This document shows positions 42,643 to 51,773 of a DNA stretch of 64,000 nucleotides, piece by piece. The stretch spans positions 1-64,000 of the forward strand of contig CAVQCA010000018.1 of assembly GCA_963710815.1 (NCBI GenBank). Direction: 5' to 3'. Each line of letters starts with the position of its first letter. The stretch's first letter is position 1. Source of the DNA: CAVQCA01 sp963710815 (GTDB taxonomy: Bacteria > Pseudomonadota > Gammaproteobacteria > UBA9214). Both the position numbers and the translations under genes were made by a program. The notes below the pieces were generated by a model, which did no database searches, was not told the origin of the DNA, and saw nothing but the letters and a program-made list of their open reading frames with translations.

Positions 42643-44721
42643 GTGATCTTGCACCGCCGGGCGGCTTTTCTGCTGGGGCTGGTGCTACTGGCCGCTGATC
42701 TGCCGGTCGGCCACAGCATTGAGGAGGTCGGCTTTTCCCTGGGCGGGATTGAAGGCGCCGGCTGGTCACTCAAGGGTCTGGAAGCACACCTCGTCTGGCG
42801 GGATGAGACCCGTGCCGCACTGCGGTTGACAACGGCAAAGGTCGCGTTGCCCGAACCGCTGGGCAGCATTACCAACCTGAATGGTGAATGCACGCAGGGC
42901 TCGATTACACCGCAGGCGTTGACATGTCACGACGGGATTTTCCGACTTGACTCGGATTATCTGGGCGCCCAGCAGCTGCACCTTGATTTCGACTACCGGT
43001 TTGCTTCCGGTCTTCTTGTGCTGGCGGTTGACAGGCTCAGGGTGGACGGCGGCACGGTGGCCGCAAAATTTGAACTACAGCCGTCCGGCTGGAAACTGAC
43101 CGTGAAGGGGGACGCTTTGCAACTGGCCGCACTGTCGGCCCGGCTGGTGGCCGCCGGTGCATTGACGGCTTCCCTGTCGGGACCCGGTACGCTGGGATTC
43201 GTCGCCACATTCCGGGGGCAGGACGCACACTTGCGCACGGGCCGATTATCTGCCCGACTGCAGTCACAGGAAATCTCCGACGCGGCGGGGCACCTCGCAG
43301 GCGAGAATCTCGGGCTGAGTCTCGAGGCCAGGGTGGAAAGCGCCGCGGATCGCTGGCGGATCACCGGCAGCGTCGACGCGCGCCGTGGACGGCTCTATGT
43401 CGATCCGATATTCATCAACCTCGATCCCCGACCGGTACATGCCACGGCCACGTTCGACTGGCAGCCTTCCAGCGGACGCCTGGAGGTTCGCGACTTTGAT
43501 CTCGACCAGCCGGATACGGTCAGGCTGCACGCCACGGGGCTTGTCAGGGTAATCGGGCCGGTGTCGCTGGAGAGGGGCTCCCTCGATATCAGCGAAGGCC
43601 GCTTCCCGGGTCTGTACGACACCTATCTCCAGCCCTGGCTGATCGACACTCCGGTGGCCGATCTGAAAACAGCGGGCGTCGTTGCTGCACACCTCCAGTG
43701 GCGGCGGGGGAAACTGGCCGGTATACGCCTGAATCTCGACGATGTTTCCTTCGATGACCGGGAAGGGCGTTATGGTCTGGGCGGCTTGCAGGGTCGGGTC
43801 AACTGGACCCCGACGGGGGATGCACGGGAATCCGACTTACACTGGCAGAACGGCCATCTTTACCGTGTACCCCTGGCCACGGGTGGGCTTGCCCTGGAAT
43901 CGGCCGGGTCGAGCGTGCGCCTGCGTGAACCTGCTCATATCGGGGTGGTTGACGGTGAGCTGCAAGTCGATAGCCTGGAACTCGATGATTCCGCCGATGC
44001 GGGCTGGCGCTGGCATGGCGACGGGATTCTCACCCCGGTGTCGCTGCCCCTGCTGTGCCGCGCCCTGGGGTGGCCTGAATTCGCCGGCAAACTCTCCGGG
44101 GTGATTCCGGATTTGCGCTATGCGGGCGGCAACCTGGGCGTCGGGGGCATGCTGCTGGTGCGTGTGTTCGACGGTTATATCACCCTCGACAATCTGAAGC
44201 TCGAACAGCCATTCTCGGTGGTTCCCCGGCTTCGGGTCGATGCCCGGGTGAACAACATTGAGCTGAAGTCGCTGACCCGGGCATTCTCCTTCGGCGAAAT
44301 CGATGGCCGTCTGGATGGCCGCGTCGATGGCCTGGATATGGAGGCCTGGCGCCCGGTGGCCTTCGATGCCCGGTTTGCCACGCCCGCGGGTGACACGTCG
44401 CGTCATCGCATCAGCCAGAAGGCGGTGGATAATATTTCCAGTATCGGCGGGGGCGGCGTCAGCGGCGCGCTGTCGCGCAGCGTGCTGCGCTTTTTCAAGG
44501 ACTTTTCCTATGACAAACTGGGTATCAGCTGCCGTCTGAAGAACGCGATCTGTGAAATGGGCGGAGTCGCACCGGCCACAAACGGTTATTATATCGTCAA
44601 GGGTCGCTTCTTGCCGCCGCGTCTCGATGTCATCGGCTATGCCGACCGTGTCGACTGGCGCACCCTGGTGTCTCAGCTTGTTTCGGTGATCGGGCGAGAG
44701 GGCGGGGCCCGTGTGCAATGA
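42643..44721 (+). CDS. ydbH: YdbH-like AsmA-family envelope protein
   Basis: A 692-residue protein with an N-terminal membrane anchor or signal (AAFLLGLVLLAADLPVG) and long repetitive beta-strand segments, ending in a C-terminal domain (SGALSRSVLRFFKDFSYDKLGISCRLKNAICEM region, about 610-650) like YdbH. In E. coli YdbH acts with TamB and YhdP in phospholipid transport to the outer membrane. It is shorter than E. coli YdbH (~880). GTG 42643 starts 4 bp after cysM. A DUF1318 (YdbL-type) lipoprotein follows, matching the ydbH-ynbE-ydbL order. Confidence 0.75.
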   Translation: MILHRRAAFLLGLVLLAADLPVGHSIEEVGFSLGGIEGAGWSLKGLEAHLVWRDETRAALRLTTAKVALPEPLGSITNLNGECTQGSITPQALTCHDGIFRLDSDYLGAQQLHLDFDYRFASGLLVLAVDRLRVDGGTVAAKFELQPSGWKLTVKGDALQLAALSARLVAAGALTASLSGPGTLGFVATFRGQDAHLRTGRLSARLQSQEISDAAGHLAGENLGLSLEARVESAADRWRITGSVDARRGRLYVDPIFINLDPRPVHATATFDWQPSSGRLEVRDFDLDQPDTVRLHATGLVRVIGPVSLERGSLDISEGRFPGLYDTYLQPWLIDTPVADLKTAGVVAAHLQWRRGKLAGIRLNLDDVSFDDREGRYGLGGLQGRVNWTPTGDARESDLHWQNGHLYRVPLATGGLALESAGSSVRLREPAHIGVVDGELQVDSLELDDSADAGWRWHGDGILTPVSLPLLCRALGWPEFAGKLSGVIPDLRYAGGNLGVGGMLLVRVFDGYITLDNLKLEQPFSVVPRLRVDARVNNIELKSLTRAFSFGEIDGRLDGRVDGLDMEAWRPVAFDARFATPAGDTSRHRISQKAVDNISSIGGGGVSGALSRSVLRFFKDFSYDKLGISCRLKNAICEMGGVAPATNGYYIVKGRFLPPRLDVIGYADRVDWRTLVSQLVSVIGREGGARVQ

Positions 44722-44801
44722 CCGGTGGGCCGCAGGGTGTTAACCTGTAACCCGGGCAGGCGTTAGTAGCCAGTAGATACCCTGGAGAAAGAGGAGGAGC
44801 G

Positions 44802-45398
44802 ATGCATACCCTGCGTATACCGATGACCCTGCTGCTGCTGCTGCTGGTTGCCGCGGCCTGTGTGACCATCAATGTGTATTTTCCCGCCGAGGCCGCGGAG
44901 AAGGCCGCGGACAGAATCATCCGTGACGTCTATGGCGAAGAGCCAAATAAGACAAAGGAACCGCAATCCCGGCGTGAGAATACCGCACCGCCACTGGCCC
45001 CGCGATACACCCTGCTTGACTGGTTCATTCCGGCGGCGCATGCCGCGGCCAATCTTTCGGTCAATACGCCGGCGATCCGGCAGCTTCAGGCTGATATGGA
45101 GGCGCGACACCGGAAACTCGCGCCCTATTACGCCTCGGGAGCGGTCGGGATGACAAACAACGGCGAGATTACGCTGCGCGACCAGAAATTGGTGCCGCTG
45201 CAGGACAGAAACCAGGTAAAGAATCTGGTGGCCAGGGAGAATCAGGATCGCAGCGCACTCTACGCGGAAATCGCGCGGGCCAACGGTCACCCGGAATGGG
45301 AGCAGGACATACGCCGGACCTTTGCCCGGCGCTGGGTGAATAATGCCCCCGGCGGCTGGTGGTACCAGGATGCCGGCGGTGGCTGGAAGCAGAAATAA
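44802..45398 (+). CDS. DUF1318 (YdbL-like) lipoprotein
   Basis: A 198-residue lipoprotein with lipobox LLVAAAC at about Cys20, then VTINVYFPAEAAEKAADRII and a C-terminal DUF1318 domain (GAVGMTNNGEITLRD to GGWWYQDAGGGWKQK). E. coli YdbL lacks a lipobox and partners the small lipoprotein YnbE; here both features are on one chain. It lies 80 bp after ydbH and likely forms an envelope complex with it. Confidence 0.75.
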   Translation: MHTLRIPMTLLLLLLVAAACVTINVYFPAEAAEKAADRIIRDVYGEEPNKTKEPQSRRENTAPPLAPRYTLLDWFIPAAHAAANLSVNTPAIRQLQADMEARHRKLAPYYASGAVGMTNNGEITLRDQKLVPLQDRNQVKNLVARENQDRSALYAEIARANGHPEWEQDIRRTFARRWVNNAPGGWWYQDAGGGWKQK

Positions 45399-45421
45399 TC
45401 GTTGATCAGGGAAGCCGCAAT

Positions 45422-45564
45422 TTCACCGCAAAGACGCAAAGGACGCAAAGTTGTAATTTTTGCAACTCACGCATATTCCGCGACTGAACGTCAGTGGACG
45501 TGAATTTACCTGGTGTTTTTTGGTTGAATCATTTTCTTTGCGTTCTTTGCGTCTTTGCGGTGGA
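45422..45564. repeat. CGCAAAGACGCAAAG palindromic repeat, copy 2
   Basis: The left arm TTCACCGCAAAGACGCAAAG (45422-45441, extending to 45450) and the right arm (45536-45562) are inverted repeats around an 85-bp loop. The right arm ends about 20 bp before the exonuclease ATG, so it forms that gene's upstream region. Confidence 0.8.
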
Positions 45565-45583
45565 TTTTGAAGTATTGAAAACA

Positions 45584-46357
45584 ATGAACCTGTTTGTATT
45601 TGACATCGAGACGGTTCCCGACGTGGAGAGCGGGCGGCGCCTGTACGGGCTGGAAGGGCTGGATGACCGGAATGCGGCGGCGGCAATGTTTCACCTGCGC
45701 GCGCAGGAGACCGGCGGGTCGGAATTCCTGCGCCATCATCTGCACCGCATCGTGGCGATTTCCGTCGTGCTGCGCACCGCGGATCGCTTCAAGGTCTGGT
45801 CCCTGGGTGAGCTGGATGCCACCGAGGGGGAACTGCTGCGTCGTTTCTTCGACGGCATCGACCGCTTCACACCGACGCTGGTTTCGTGGAATGGTTCCGG
45901 CTTCGACCTGCCCGTTATTCATTACCGCAGCCTGTTGCATGGCGTTTCCGCGCCGCGTTACTGGGACACCGGCGGCGATGACCGCGATTTCAAATGGAAC
46001 AACTATCTCAGCCGCTACCACGAACGTCATACCGACCTGATGGACGTCCTGTCCGGTTACCAGCCCCGCGCGGTTGCCCGCCTCGACGAAATCGCCACGC
46101 TGCTGGGATTTCCGGGCAAGATGGGCATGAGCGGCGCGAAGGTCTGGGACAGCTACCAGGCCGGCGATATCGCGGGCATCCGCAATTACTGCGAGACCGA
46201 TGTGCTCAATACCTACCTGGTCTACCTGCGATTCGAATGGATCCGCGGTCACCTGACGGAGGCGGACTACACCCGGGAGTGCCGGCTGGTGCAGGAAGAA
46301 TTGCAGAAAGAGGACAAGCCTCACCTGCAGGAATTTCTGCAGGCCTGGCGGGTTTGA
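45584..46357 (+). CDS. Predicted 3'-5' exonuclease, PolB-like DEDD family
   Basis: A 257-residue protein of the predicted 3'-5' exonuclease family related to DNA polymerase B proofreading domains. The acidic motif I is FDIETVPD (Asp7, Glu9), motif II SWNGSGFDLPVIHYR, and motif III YCETDVLNTYLVYL. ATG 45584 (MNLFVFDIE) is clear; longer frames start inside the repeat. Substrate unknown. A MITE lies 37 bp downstream. Confidence 0.88.
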   Translation: MNLFVFDIETVPDVESGRRLYGLEGLDDRNAAAAMFHLRAQETGGSEFLRHHLHRIVAISVVLRTADRFKVWSLGELDATEGELLRRFFDGIDRFTPTLVSWNGSGFDLPVIHYRSLLHGVSAPRYWDTGGDDRDFKWNNYLSRYHERHTDLMDVLSGYQPRAVARLDEIATLLGFPGKMGMSGAKVWDSYQAGDIAGIRNYCETDVLNTYLVYLRFEWIRGHLTEADYTRECRLVQEELQKEDKPHLQEFLQAWRV

Positions 46358-46394
46358 ATCGTCCGGCCCCGGGCTTGTTCCAGGATTGCGCCCA

Positions 46395-46604
46395 GGAGCC
46401 TGTCGGACTTAGGTGATCGTAGCGAGCATGGTGGGAGAACGAGCACAGAGTTTTCCGATATCGAGGCGCATAGTGGTGCTATGCAACGAGATATCGGGGA
46501 ACTATGGGCCGCTCTCCCGCCAGCGCACGACTGCAGGGATGCAGGAGGTAGGGCAACGCAGGGAGCAGTTGCCGAGTAGGTCAATCCTAAGTCCGACAGG
46601 CTCC
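46395..46604. repeat. MITE-like element, family 1, full copy
   Basis: A 210-bp element with GGAGCCTGTCGGACTTAGG ends, almost identical to 27909-28118. It ends 10 bp before the rlmD ATG and so separates rlmD from any promoter of its own unless the element supplies one. Confidence 0.9.
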
Positions 46605-46614
46605 TAGTCGAGTG

Positions 46615-47946
46615 ATGGGCAGACACCGCCGCACGTCGCGCCTGCCTGACCCGGTGGAACGGGTGGGCGTGGAGTCACTCAGCCATGATGGCCGGGGGGT
46701 GGCGCATCCCGGCGGCAAGGCGGTCTTTATCGACGGCGCCCTGCCCGGTGAAACGGTAGCCATCGATTATCTGGCAACTCATCGCAACTACGACGAGGCC
46801 CGGGTTCGTACGGTGCATAAACCCTCGCCGCACCGGGTCGAACCGGGGTGCCCGCATTTCGGGGTGTGCGGCGGTTGCAGCCTGCAGCACCTGGAAGCCG
46901 GTGGGCAGATCGTTGCCAAGCAGCAGGTGCTGCTGGATAACCTGAGCCGTATCGGCGGGGTGACCCCGGAGGAGGTATTGTCGCCGTTGCGCGGTCCGGT
47001 ATGGGGCTACCGCGGCAAGGCGCGTCTCGGCATCAAGGATGTCATAAAGAAGGGACGTGTGCTGATCGGCTTCCGCGAGAAGCGCAGCTCGTATCTGGCT
47101 GATCTGCAGCGCTGCGAGGTGCTGCACCCTTCCGTCGGCGCGCGCCTTCCCGCGATTGCCGATATGATCACCGGGCTAACAGCGAGGTCGCGCATGCCCC
47201 AGGTCGAGGTGGCCGTGACCGACAGCGCCACGGCACTGGTCTTCCGGCACCTCGATGCACTGGGTGAGGCGGACCTCGACAGGCTGAAGGCGTTTGCCCG
47301 CGACCAGAATATTCATGTCTACCTGCAACCGGGCGGACCGGACAGCGTGCGGCCGCTGTGGCCGGAGGACTCCACGCTGAGCTATGCCTTGCCGGCGCAG
47401 GGCATCGAGCTCGATTTCAGACCCACTGACTTTACCCAGATCAATAGCGCCATAAACCGGCTGATGGTGGAACGTGTGCTGCAGCTGCTTGCCCCCGAGG
47501 GTTCACAGCGCGTGCTCGACCTGTACTGCGGGCTGGGCAATTTCACCCTGCCACTGGCGCGCCATGCCGCAGCGGTGGTGGGGATCGAGGGGGACGCCGG
47601 GCTGGTGGCGCGCGCACGCCACAACGCCAGCCGCAATGGTATCGAGAACGCGGCGTTTCATGTCGCAGATCTCGCCGCGAGCAACATCGAGGCGTCCTGG
47701 GCGGGTCAGACCTATGACCGTATCCTGCTGGACCCGCCACGCAGCGGTGCCGCCGCGGCACTGGATCTGGTGGGAAATATCCGGCCCGTTCGCGTGGTCT
47801 ACGTTTCCTGCCATCCCGGGTCACTGGCCCGTGACACGGCCCGTCTGGTCGAGGATTTCGGTTACCGGCTGCTTGCGGCGGGCGTCATGGACATGTTTCC
47901 GCATACCGCGCACGTGGAATCGATCGCCCTGTTCGAATTGCCCTGA
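46615..47946 (+). CDS. rlmD: 23S rRNA (uracil-1939-C5)-methyltransferase RlmD
   Basis: A 443-residue SAM enzyme with an N-terminal TRAM domain (VGVESLSHDGRGVA), a [4Fe-4S] motif CPHFGVCGGC, SAM-binding DLYCGLGNFTLPL, and the catalytic Cys in VYVSCHPGSLARD. ATG 46615 (or GTG 46612) lies 10 bp after a MITE with no clear ribosome-binding site. relA, a frequent next gene, is absent; a lytic transglycosylase converges instead. Confidence 0.96.
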   Translation: MGRHRRTSRLPDPVERVGVESLSHDGRGVAHPGGKAVFIDGALPGETVAIDYLATHRNYDEARVRTVHKPSPHRVEPGCPHFGVCGGCSLQHLEAGGQIVAKQQVLLDNLSRIGGVTPEEVLSPLRGPVWGYRGKARLGIKDVIKKGRVLIGFREKRSSYLADLQRCEVLHPSVGARLPAIADMITGLTARSRMPQVEVAVTDSATALVFRHLDALGEADLDRLKAFARDQNIHVYLQPGGPDSVRPLWPEDSTLSYALPAQGIELDFRPTDFTQINSAINRLMVERVLQLLAPEGSQRVLDLYCGLGNFTLPLARHAAAVVGIEGDAGLVARARHNASRNGIENAAFHVADLAASNIEASWAGQTYDRILLDPPRSGAAAALDLVGNIRPVRVVYVSCHPGSLARDTARLVEDFGYRLLAAGVMDMFPHTAHVESIALFELP

Positions 47947-47963
47947 GCGGGTTTTGCCGGCGG

Positions 47964-48563
47964 CTATTGCTTGAACCAGCGGCTGCTGAGCGCGTCGAAC
48001 ACCAGCCGCGGGTACCAGGACTTGCCGAGGCTGCCGTTGTAACGCGCCAGCGCACGGTACAGGTTGCCCTTCTCCATGTTCAGGTAGTATTTCAATATGG
48101 CGCAACCGATGCGGATATTCGTGTCGATAGTGAACAGGTTGTCCTCCGGGTGGCCGATCTCATTCAGCCAGAAGGGCATGATCTGCATCAGGCCCTCTGC
48201 ACCGGCCGAGGAGATCGCAAAACGGTCATAGCGGCTCTCGACGTCGATGACGGCCAGGACGAGTTCCGGTGGAAGTTCGGTGCGCTGCGCCTCGTGATGA
48301 ACCGTCCTGAGGATGGTCAGCCGCTCCTGCGGATCCTTCACCCGGCTTTCCAGCCGGTGCGACATGTCGGTCAGCCAGACCTCGGCATCAAAGCGATCCT
48401 TGAAGCTGTCGCTCGAGTCAATGGCCTTGATCAACGCCTGACGCATTGCCTCATCCGGACGTTCCAGGGTTGCCGCCATGGCGTTCGGCAGGTGGACGGC
48501 GTACAGCCATCCCAGCAGGACTGCCAGCAGCCGGAGCGAACGGTTTTCAGGTTTGTTTCCCAT
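47964..48563 (-). CDS. Lytic transglycosylase (SLT domain)
   Basis: A 199-residue exported muramidase-like enzyme cleaving peptidoglycan. Signal peptide near residues 10-30 (LAVLLGWLYAVHLPNAMA), then an SLT domain with the catalytic Glu in AVIDVESRYDRFAIS and the motif GAEGLMQIMPF, followed by ALARYNGS. It lies 9 bp downstream of proS. Confidence 0.92.
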   Translation of the reverse strand: MGNKPENRSLRLLAVLLGWLYAVHLPNAMAATLERPDEAMRQALIKAIDSSDSFKDRFDAEVWLTDMSHRLESRVKDPQERLTILRTVHHEAQRTELPPELVLAVIDVESRYDRFAISSAGAEGLMQIMPFWLNEIGHPEDNLFTIDTNIRIGCAILKYYLNMEKGNLYRALARYNGSLGKSWYPRLVFDALSSRWFKQ

Positions 48564-48572
48564 GACCTCCCG

Positions 48573-50294
48573 TTATCGGCCCGAGGCCGGCAGCGCTTGA
48601 TTTGTCAGGAAATCCACGATCTCCCCGCGCGCTATGTCCCGGCTCTCGACGGCGCGCCGGTGTTTGTACTCGACCATGCCACGATCGAGATTCTTCTCGC
48701 CGACGACGACCCGATGCGGGATGCCGACCAGCTCCATGTCGGCAAACATGACGCCGGGGCGCGCCTCGCGGTCATCCAGCAATACCTCCAGTCCGGCAGC
48801 CTGCAGTTCCTCGTAGAGCGCCTCGGTCGCTTCCCGCACGCGGAGCGATTTTTTCATGTTCATGGGTAACAGGGCAACGTGAAACGGCGCGATGGGTTCC
48901 GGCCAGATCATGCCCCTGTCGTCGTGGTTCTGTTCAACCGCGGCAGCCACGATGCGGGATACGCCGATGCCGTAGCAGCCCATGATCATGCTGACTTCGC
49001 GCCCCTGTTCATCGAGTACCGTGGCCTTCATGGCCTCGCTGTACTTTCTGCCCAGCTGAAAAATGTGCCCGACCTCGATACCGCGTGCAATCGTCAGTTG
49101 CCCCCTGCCATCGGGGCTCGGATCCCCGTTGACCACATTGCGCAGGTCCGCCGTCAGCGGCGCCGGCAGATCGCGTCCCCAGTTGACACCGGTCAGGTGC
49201 CAGCCGTCCTCGTTTGCACCGCAGACGAAATCGGCGAGCTGCGCCGCTGCATGATCCACGATGACCGGTATGGCAAGTCCCACCGGTCCGAGCGAGCCGG
49301 CCGGACAGCCCGCCGCGGCGCGAATCCGGGCATCGCTGGCGAATTCCAGCGGGTCGGCAACGGCGGGGTGCTTCCCGGCCTTGATGACATTGAGTTCATG
49401 GTCGCCGCGCAGCACCAGCGCCACGACATCGCTGTCAGCGCCCTGGACGAGCAGGGTCTTGATGCACCGGGTAGCAGGTTCGCCCAGGAATCCGGCCACC
49501 TCGTCGATGCTGTGCAGATTCGGTGTTTCCACCCGCTGCAAGGCGTGCGCGGGTCCCGGACGATTACCCGGAGGCGCGAGCGCCGCGGCCAGCTCCACGT
49601 TGGCGGCGTAGTCGCTTTCCGTGGAGAAGGCGATGGCATCCTCGCCGGAATCGGCCAGCACGTGGAATTCGTGCGAGACGTTGCCGCCGATCGCGCCGGT
49701 ATCGGCCTGTACCGCGCGGAAATTCATGCCCAGACGGGTAAAGATACGGGTATAGGTCTGGTACATGAGCTGGTAGGTCTGATCCAGCGACGTCTGGTCG
49801 GCATGGAAAGAGTAGGCGTCCTTCATCAGGAATTCGCGCGCGCGCATGACGCCAAAGCGCGGTCGTATCTCGTCGCGGAACTTGGTCTGTATCTGGTAGA
49901 AATTCACCGGCAGTTGCCGGTAGCTGCGCAGTTCTCGCCGGGCGATGTCGGTAATCACCTCCTCGTGGGTGGGGCCGAAACAGAAGTCGCGCTGATGGCG
50001 GTCCCGGATGCGCAGCAATTCCGGCCCATACTGCTCCCAGCGCCCGGATTCCTGCCATAGTTCTGCCGGCTGTATGGCCGGCATCAGCAGTTCGAGCGCA
50101 CCCGCCCGGTTCATTTCCTCGCGGATAATCGCCTCGACCTTGCGCAATATGCGCAGGCCCAGCGGCAGCCAGCTGTAGACGCCGGCGGCCTGCTTGCGCA
50201 GCATGCCGGCGCGCAGCATCAACTGGTGGCTGACGACTTCGGCATCGGCCGGCGTCTCTTTAAGCGTGGATAGCGGAAAGCGTGAAAGGCGCAT
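48573..50294 (-). CDS. proS: Prolyl-tRNA synthetase
   Basis: A 573-residue class II synthetase of the bacterial type with the editing (INS) domain between motifs 2 and 3 (about residues 225-405). Motif 1 region ELLMPAIQPAELW, motif 2 FRDEIRPRFGVMRAREFLMKD, motif 3 GCYGIGVSRIVAA. The C-terminal anticodon domain is intact. Confidence 0.97.
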   Translation of the reverse strand: MRLSRFPLSTLKETPADAEVVSHQLMLRAGMLRKQAAGVYSWLPLGLRILRKVEAIIREEMNRAGALELLMPAIQPAELWQESGRWEQYGPELLRIRDRHQRDFCFGPTHEEVITDIARRELRSYRQLPVNFYQIQTKFRDEIRPRFGVMRAREFLMKDAYSFHADQTSLDQTYQLMYQTYTRIFTRLGMNFRAVQADTGAIGGNVSHEFHVLADSGEDAIAFSTESDYAANVELAAALAPPGNRPGPAHALQRVETPNLHSIDEVAGFLGEPATRCIKTLLVQGADSDVVALVLRGDHELNVIKAGKHPAVADPLEFASDARIRAAAGCPAGSLGPVGLAIPVIVDHAAAQLADFVCGANEDGWHLTGVNWGRDLPAPLTADLRNVVNGDPSPDGRGQLTIARGIEVGHIFQLGRKYSEAMKATVLDEQGREVSMIMGCYGIGVSRIVAAAVEQNHDDRGMIWPEPIAPFHVALLPMNMKKSLRVREATEALYEELQAAGLEVLLDDREARPGVMFADMELVGIPHRVVVGEKNLDRGMVEYKHRRAVESRDIARGEIVDFLTNQALPASGR

Positions 50295-50365
50295 GGTAAT
50301 TATTCTGCTCGTGGGGTGACCGACGGTCGATTGTAGCGGTCGGGCAGGGGTGACGTACAGGCGGG

Positions 50366-50644
50366 CTATTGCAGTCCGGGCGGTCGAGGTAGCACGTTGA
50401 CGTCTTCCCGGTATTCGAGCTTTTCATAATCGACCCCTTCCGGCGGCGGCTGATCGGTTATGTGCCAGTTGCCCCTGGCATCGCGCCATTTGTACAGGCG
50501 TGCGGTTTTCTTCGGAGTGATATCGGACAGGCCGATGGCCGAAGACAGGTTCTGAATCCGGTCCCGGTACTCTGGCCTGAGATACAAGACGAGGCTAGAA
50601 ACCAGCAAGAGTACGACCAGCAGCAGGAACAGGCGCATCAGCAT
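50366..50644 (-). CDS. DUF4124 domain small membrane/exported protein
   Basis: A 92-residue protein with an N-terminal membrane segment (LFLLLVVLLLVSSLVLYL) and a DUF4124 motif YKWRDARGNWHITDQPPPEG. Function unknown. ATG 50644 or 50638. It belongs to a run of small minus-strand genes upstream of proS. Confidence 0.75.
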   Translation of the reverse strand: MLMRLFLLLVVLLLVSSLVLYLRPEYRDRIQNLSSAIGLSDITPKKTARLYKWRDARGNWHITDQPPPEGVDYEKLEYREDVNVLPRPPGLQ

Positions 50645-50668
50645 GAACCCTGCGGCTGTCCGGGGTGC

Positions 50669-51013
50669 TCAGAAGGTGCCGCCATTCCAGCCCCACATAT
50701 GACGTGGTGCATCGGTGAATTCAATGTAAATGCGATTCGTGGCAACGCCGGTCTCCTCGGCGACCAGACCGCATAGCGCCTTCGAGGCGGATGCGATGAC
50801 GGAGTCGGGTAGTCCGATGCTTTTAAGTTCGAGGTAGGCAAGCGGCTCATCGGTGCCGGCGAATTGCATGGCAGTGTTGGATTCAACCGATACCATGACG
50901 TAGGCCTCGGGTTTTCCGAGCAGTTCGGCGACCAGGGTGGAGCCCTTCGACCCCAGGGATTTTGCGGTCGTTTCGGCAAGCTGCAGGTTGGTCCGAATAT
51001 TGAGATACGGCAT
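50669..51013 (-). CDS. MIF-related phenylpyruvate tautomerase family protein
   Basis: A 114-residue protein of the macrophage migration inhibitory factor/tautomerase superfamily. Pro2 (catalytic after Met removal) opens MPYLNIRTN; EAYVMVSVE and the C-terminal HMWGWNGGTF match MIF homologues. Physiological substrate unknown. It lies between two DUF4124 genes. Confidence 0.88.
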   Translation of the reverse strand: MPYLNIRTNLQLAETTAKSLGSKGSTLVAELLGKPEAYVMVSVESNTAMQFAGTDEPLAYLELKSIGLPDSVIASASKALCGLVAEETGVATNRIYIEFTDAPRHMWGWNGGTF

Positions 51014-51032
51014 GGCGGGGTCCCGGAGCGCG

Positions 51033-51495
51033 TCAGGGGCTGCAGTTTTCCTCTATCTGCTTGTTGGCCTCGTCGATGCGCTTCTTGCGTTCTTCATCGG
51101 TCAGACGCAGGATTTTACCATTTGGCCCCATGTAACGAACGTTTCCCCCGCGTTGCAGGTTGTCCAGGTTTTTATGGGCAACTTCACAATTACTCCTGCG
51201 GATCTTCTGGATTTCCACCCATTGCTTGGCATCCTTGGCACCCTGTAACTTTTCCTTGTTCTGTTGCTCGAATTTATCAACCTGCTCTTGCACCCGCCGG
51301 GTTGAGGACCTCCGGCGAATGGGCGGGCGGTGGCGGCGCGTTCAATTTTTCGGTTTTGAGCCCCGGCGGCGGGAACTGGGAGTAGTGAATTTCTCCCTGA
51401 TCGTCGGTCCATTTGTAGATTCCCGGGGTGTCAGCGGCCGCGGACGCATTGGCGATCAGCAGCAGGACACCTATGACAGCTAAACGACGCAACAT
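51033..51495 (-). pseudogene. DUF4124 exported protein, frameshifted as read
   Basis: The first frame (51495 to 51277) encodes a signal peptide (LAVIGVLLLIANASAAA) and the DUF4124 core GIYKWTDDQGEIHYSQFPPP, then ends. The second frame (51293 to 51033) continues with a charged coiled-coil tail (VQEQVDKFEQQNKEKL). Dropping one base of the G3 run at 51293-51295 (C3 on the plus strand) joins them into 153 residues. The tail keeps good coding character, so error or very recent mutation is likely. Confidence 0.7.
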
Positions 51496-51543
51496 GAATT
51501 CCCCCTGATAATGAATAACATTGTTGGCCCATAACGGAAATCT

Positions 51544-51687
51544 ATGCGCATATTAGGGGCAATTGGCAATCAGAACAAGCCATTGCATCACAGTTTCGTG
51601 AATTTCCATGCAAGCATGAAGCTGCGATCCTGCCGTGGTTCATCTCTTGACCTTCACCTGCAATATCAGTACTTTCTACTGTTCTGA
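51544..51687 (+). CDS. Candidate ilv leader peptide ORF
   Basis: A 47-residue frame whose end is Leu-rich (SLDLHLQYQYFLLF), closing 15 bp before an intrinsic terminator that itself precedes ilvI. A GGA lies before the ATG; a shorter start at 51616 is also possible. Enrichment of branched-chain codons is moderate, so this is weak support for a leader peptide. Confidence 0.25.
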   Translation: MRILGAIGNQNKPLHHSFVNFHASMKLRSCRGSSLDLHLQYQYFLLF

Positions 51688-51702
51688 AAATGTGCGCCCG
51701 GT

Positions 51703-51729
51703 ATGCCCGTCACAGCGGGCATTTTTCTT
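51703..51729 (+). terminator. Intrinsic terminator before ilvI (probable attenuator)
   Basis: ATGCCCG-TCACAG-CGGGCAT followed by five T residues forms a textbook Rho-independent terminator, 45 bp upstream of the ilvI start. No plus-strand gene ends before it, so it most likely attenuates ilvIHC transcription. Confidence 0.65.
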
Positions 51730-51773
51730 GGGGTTATTGCGCGAATCGCTATTGCAGGCAGGAGTAAATCAGG

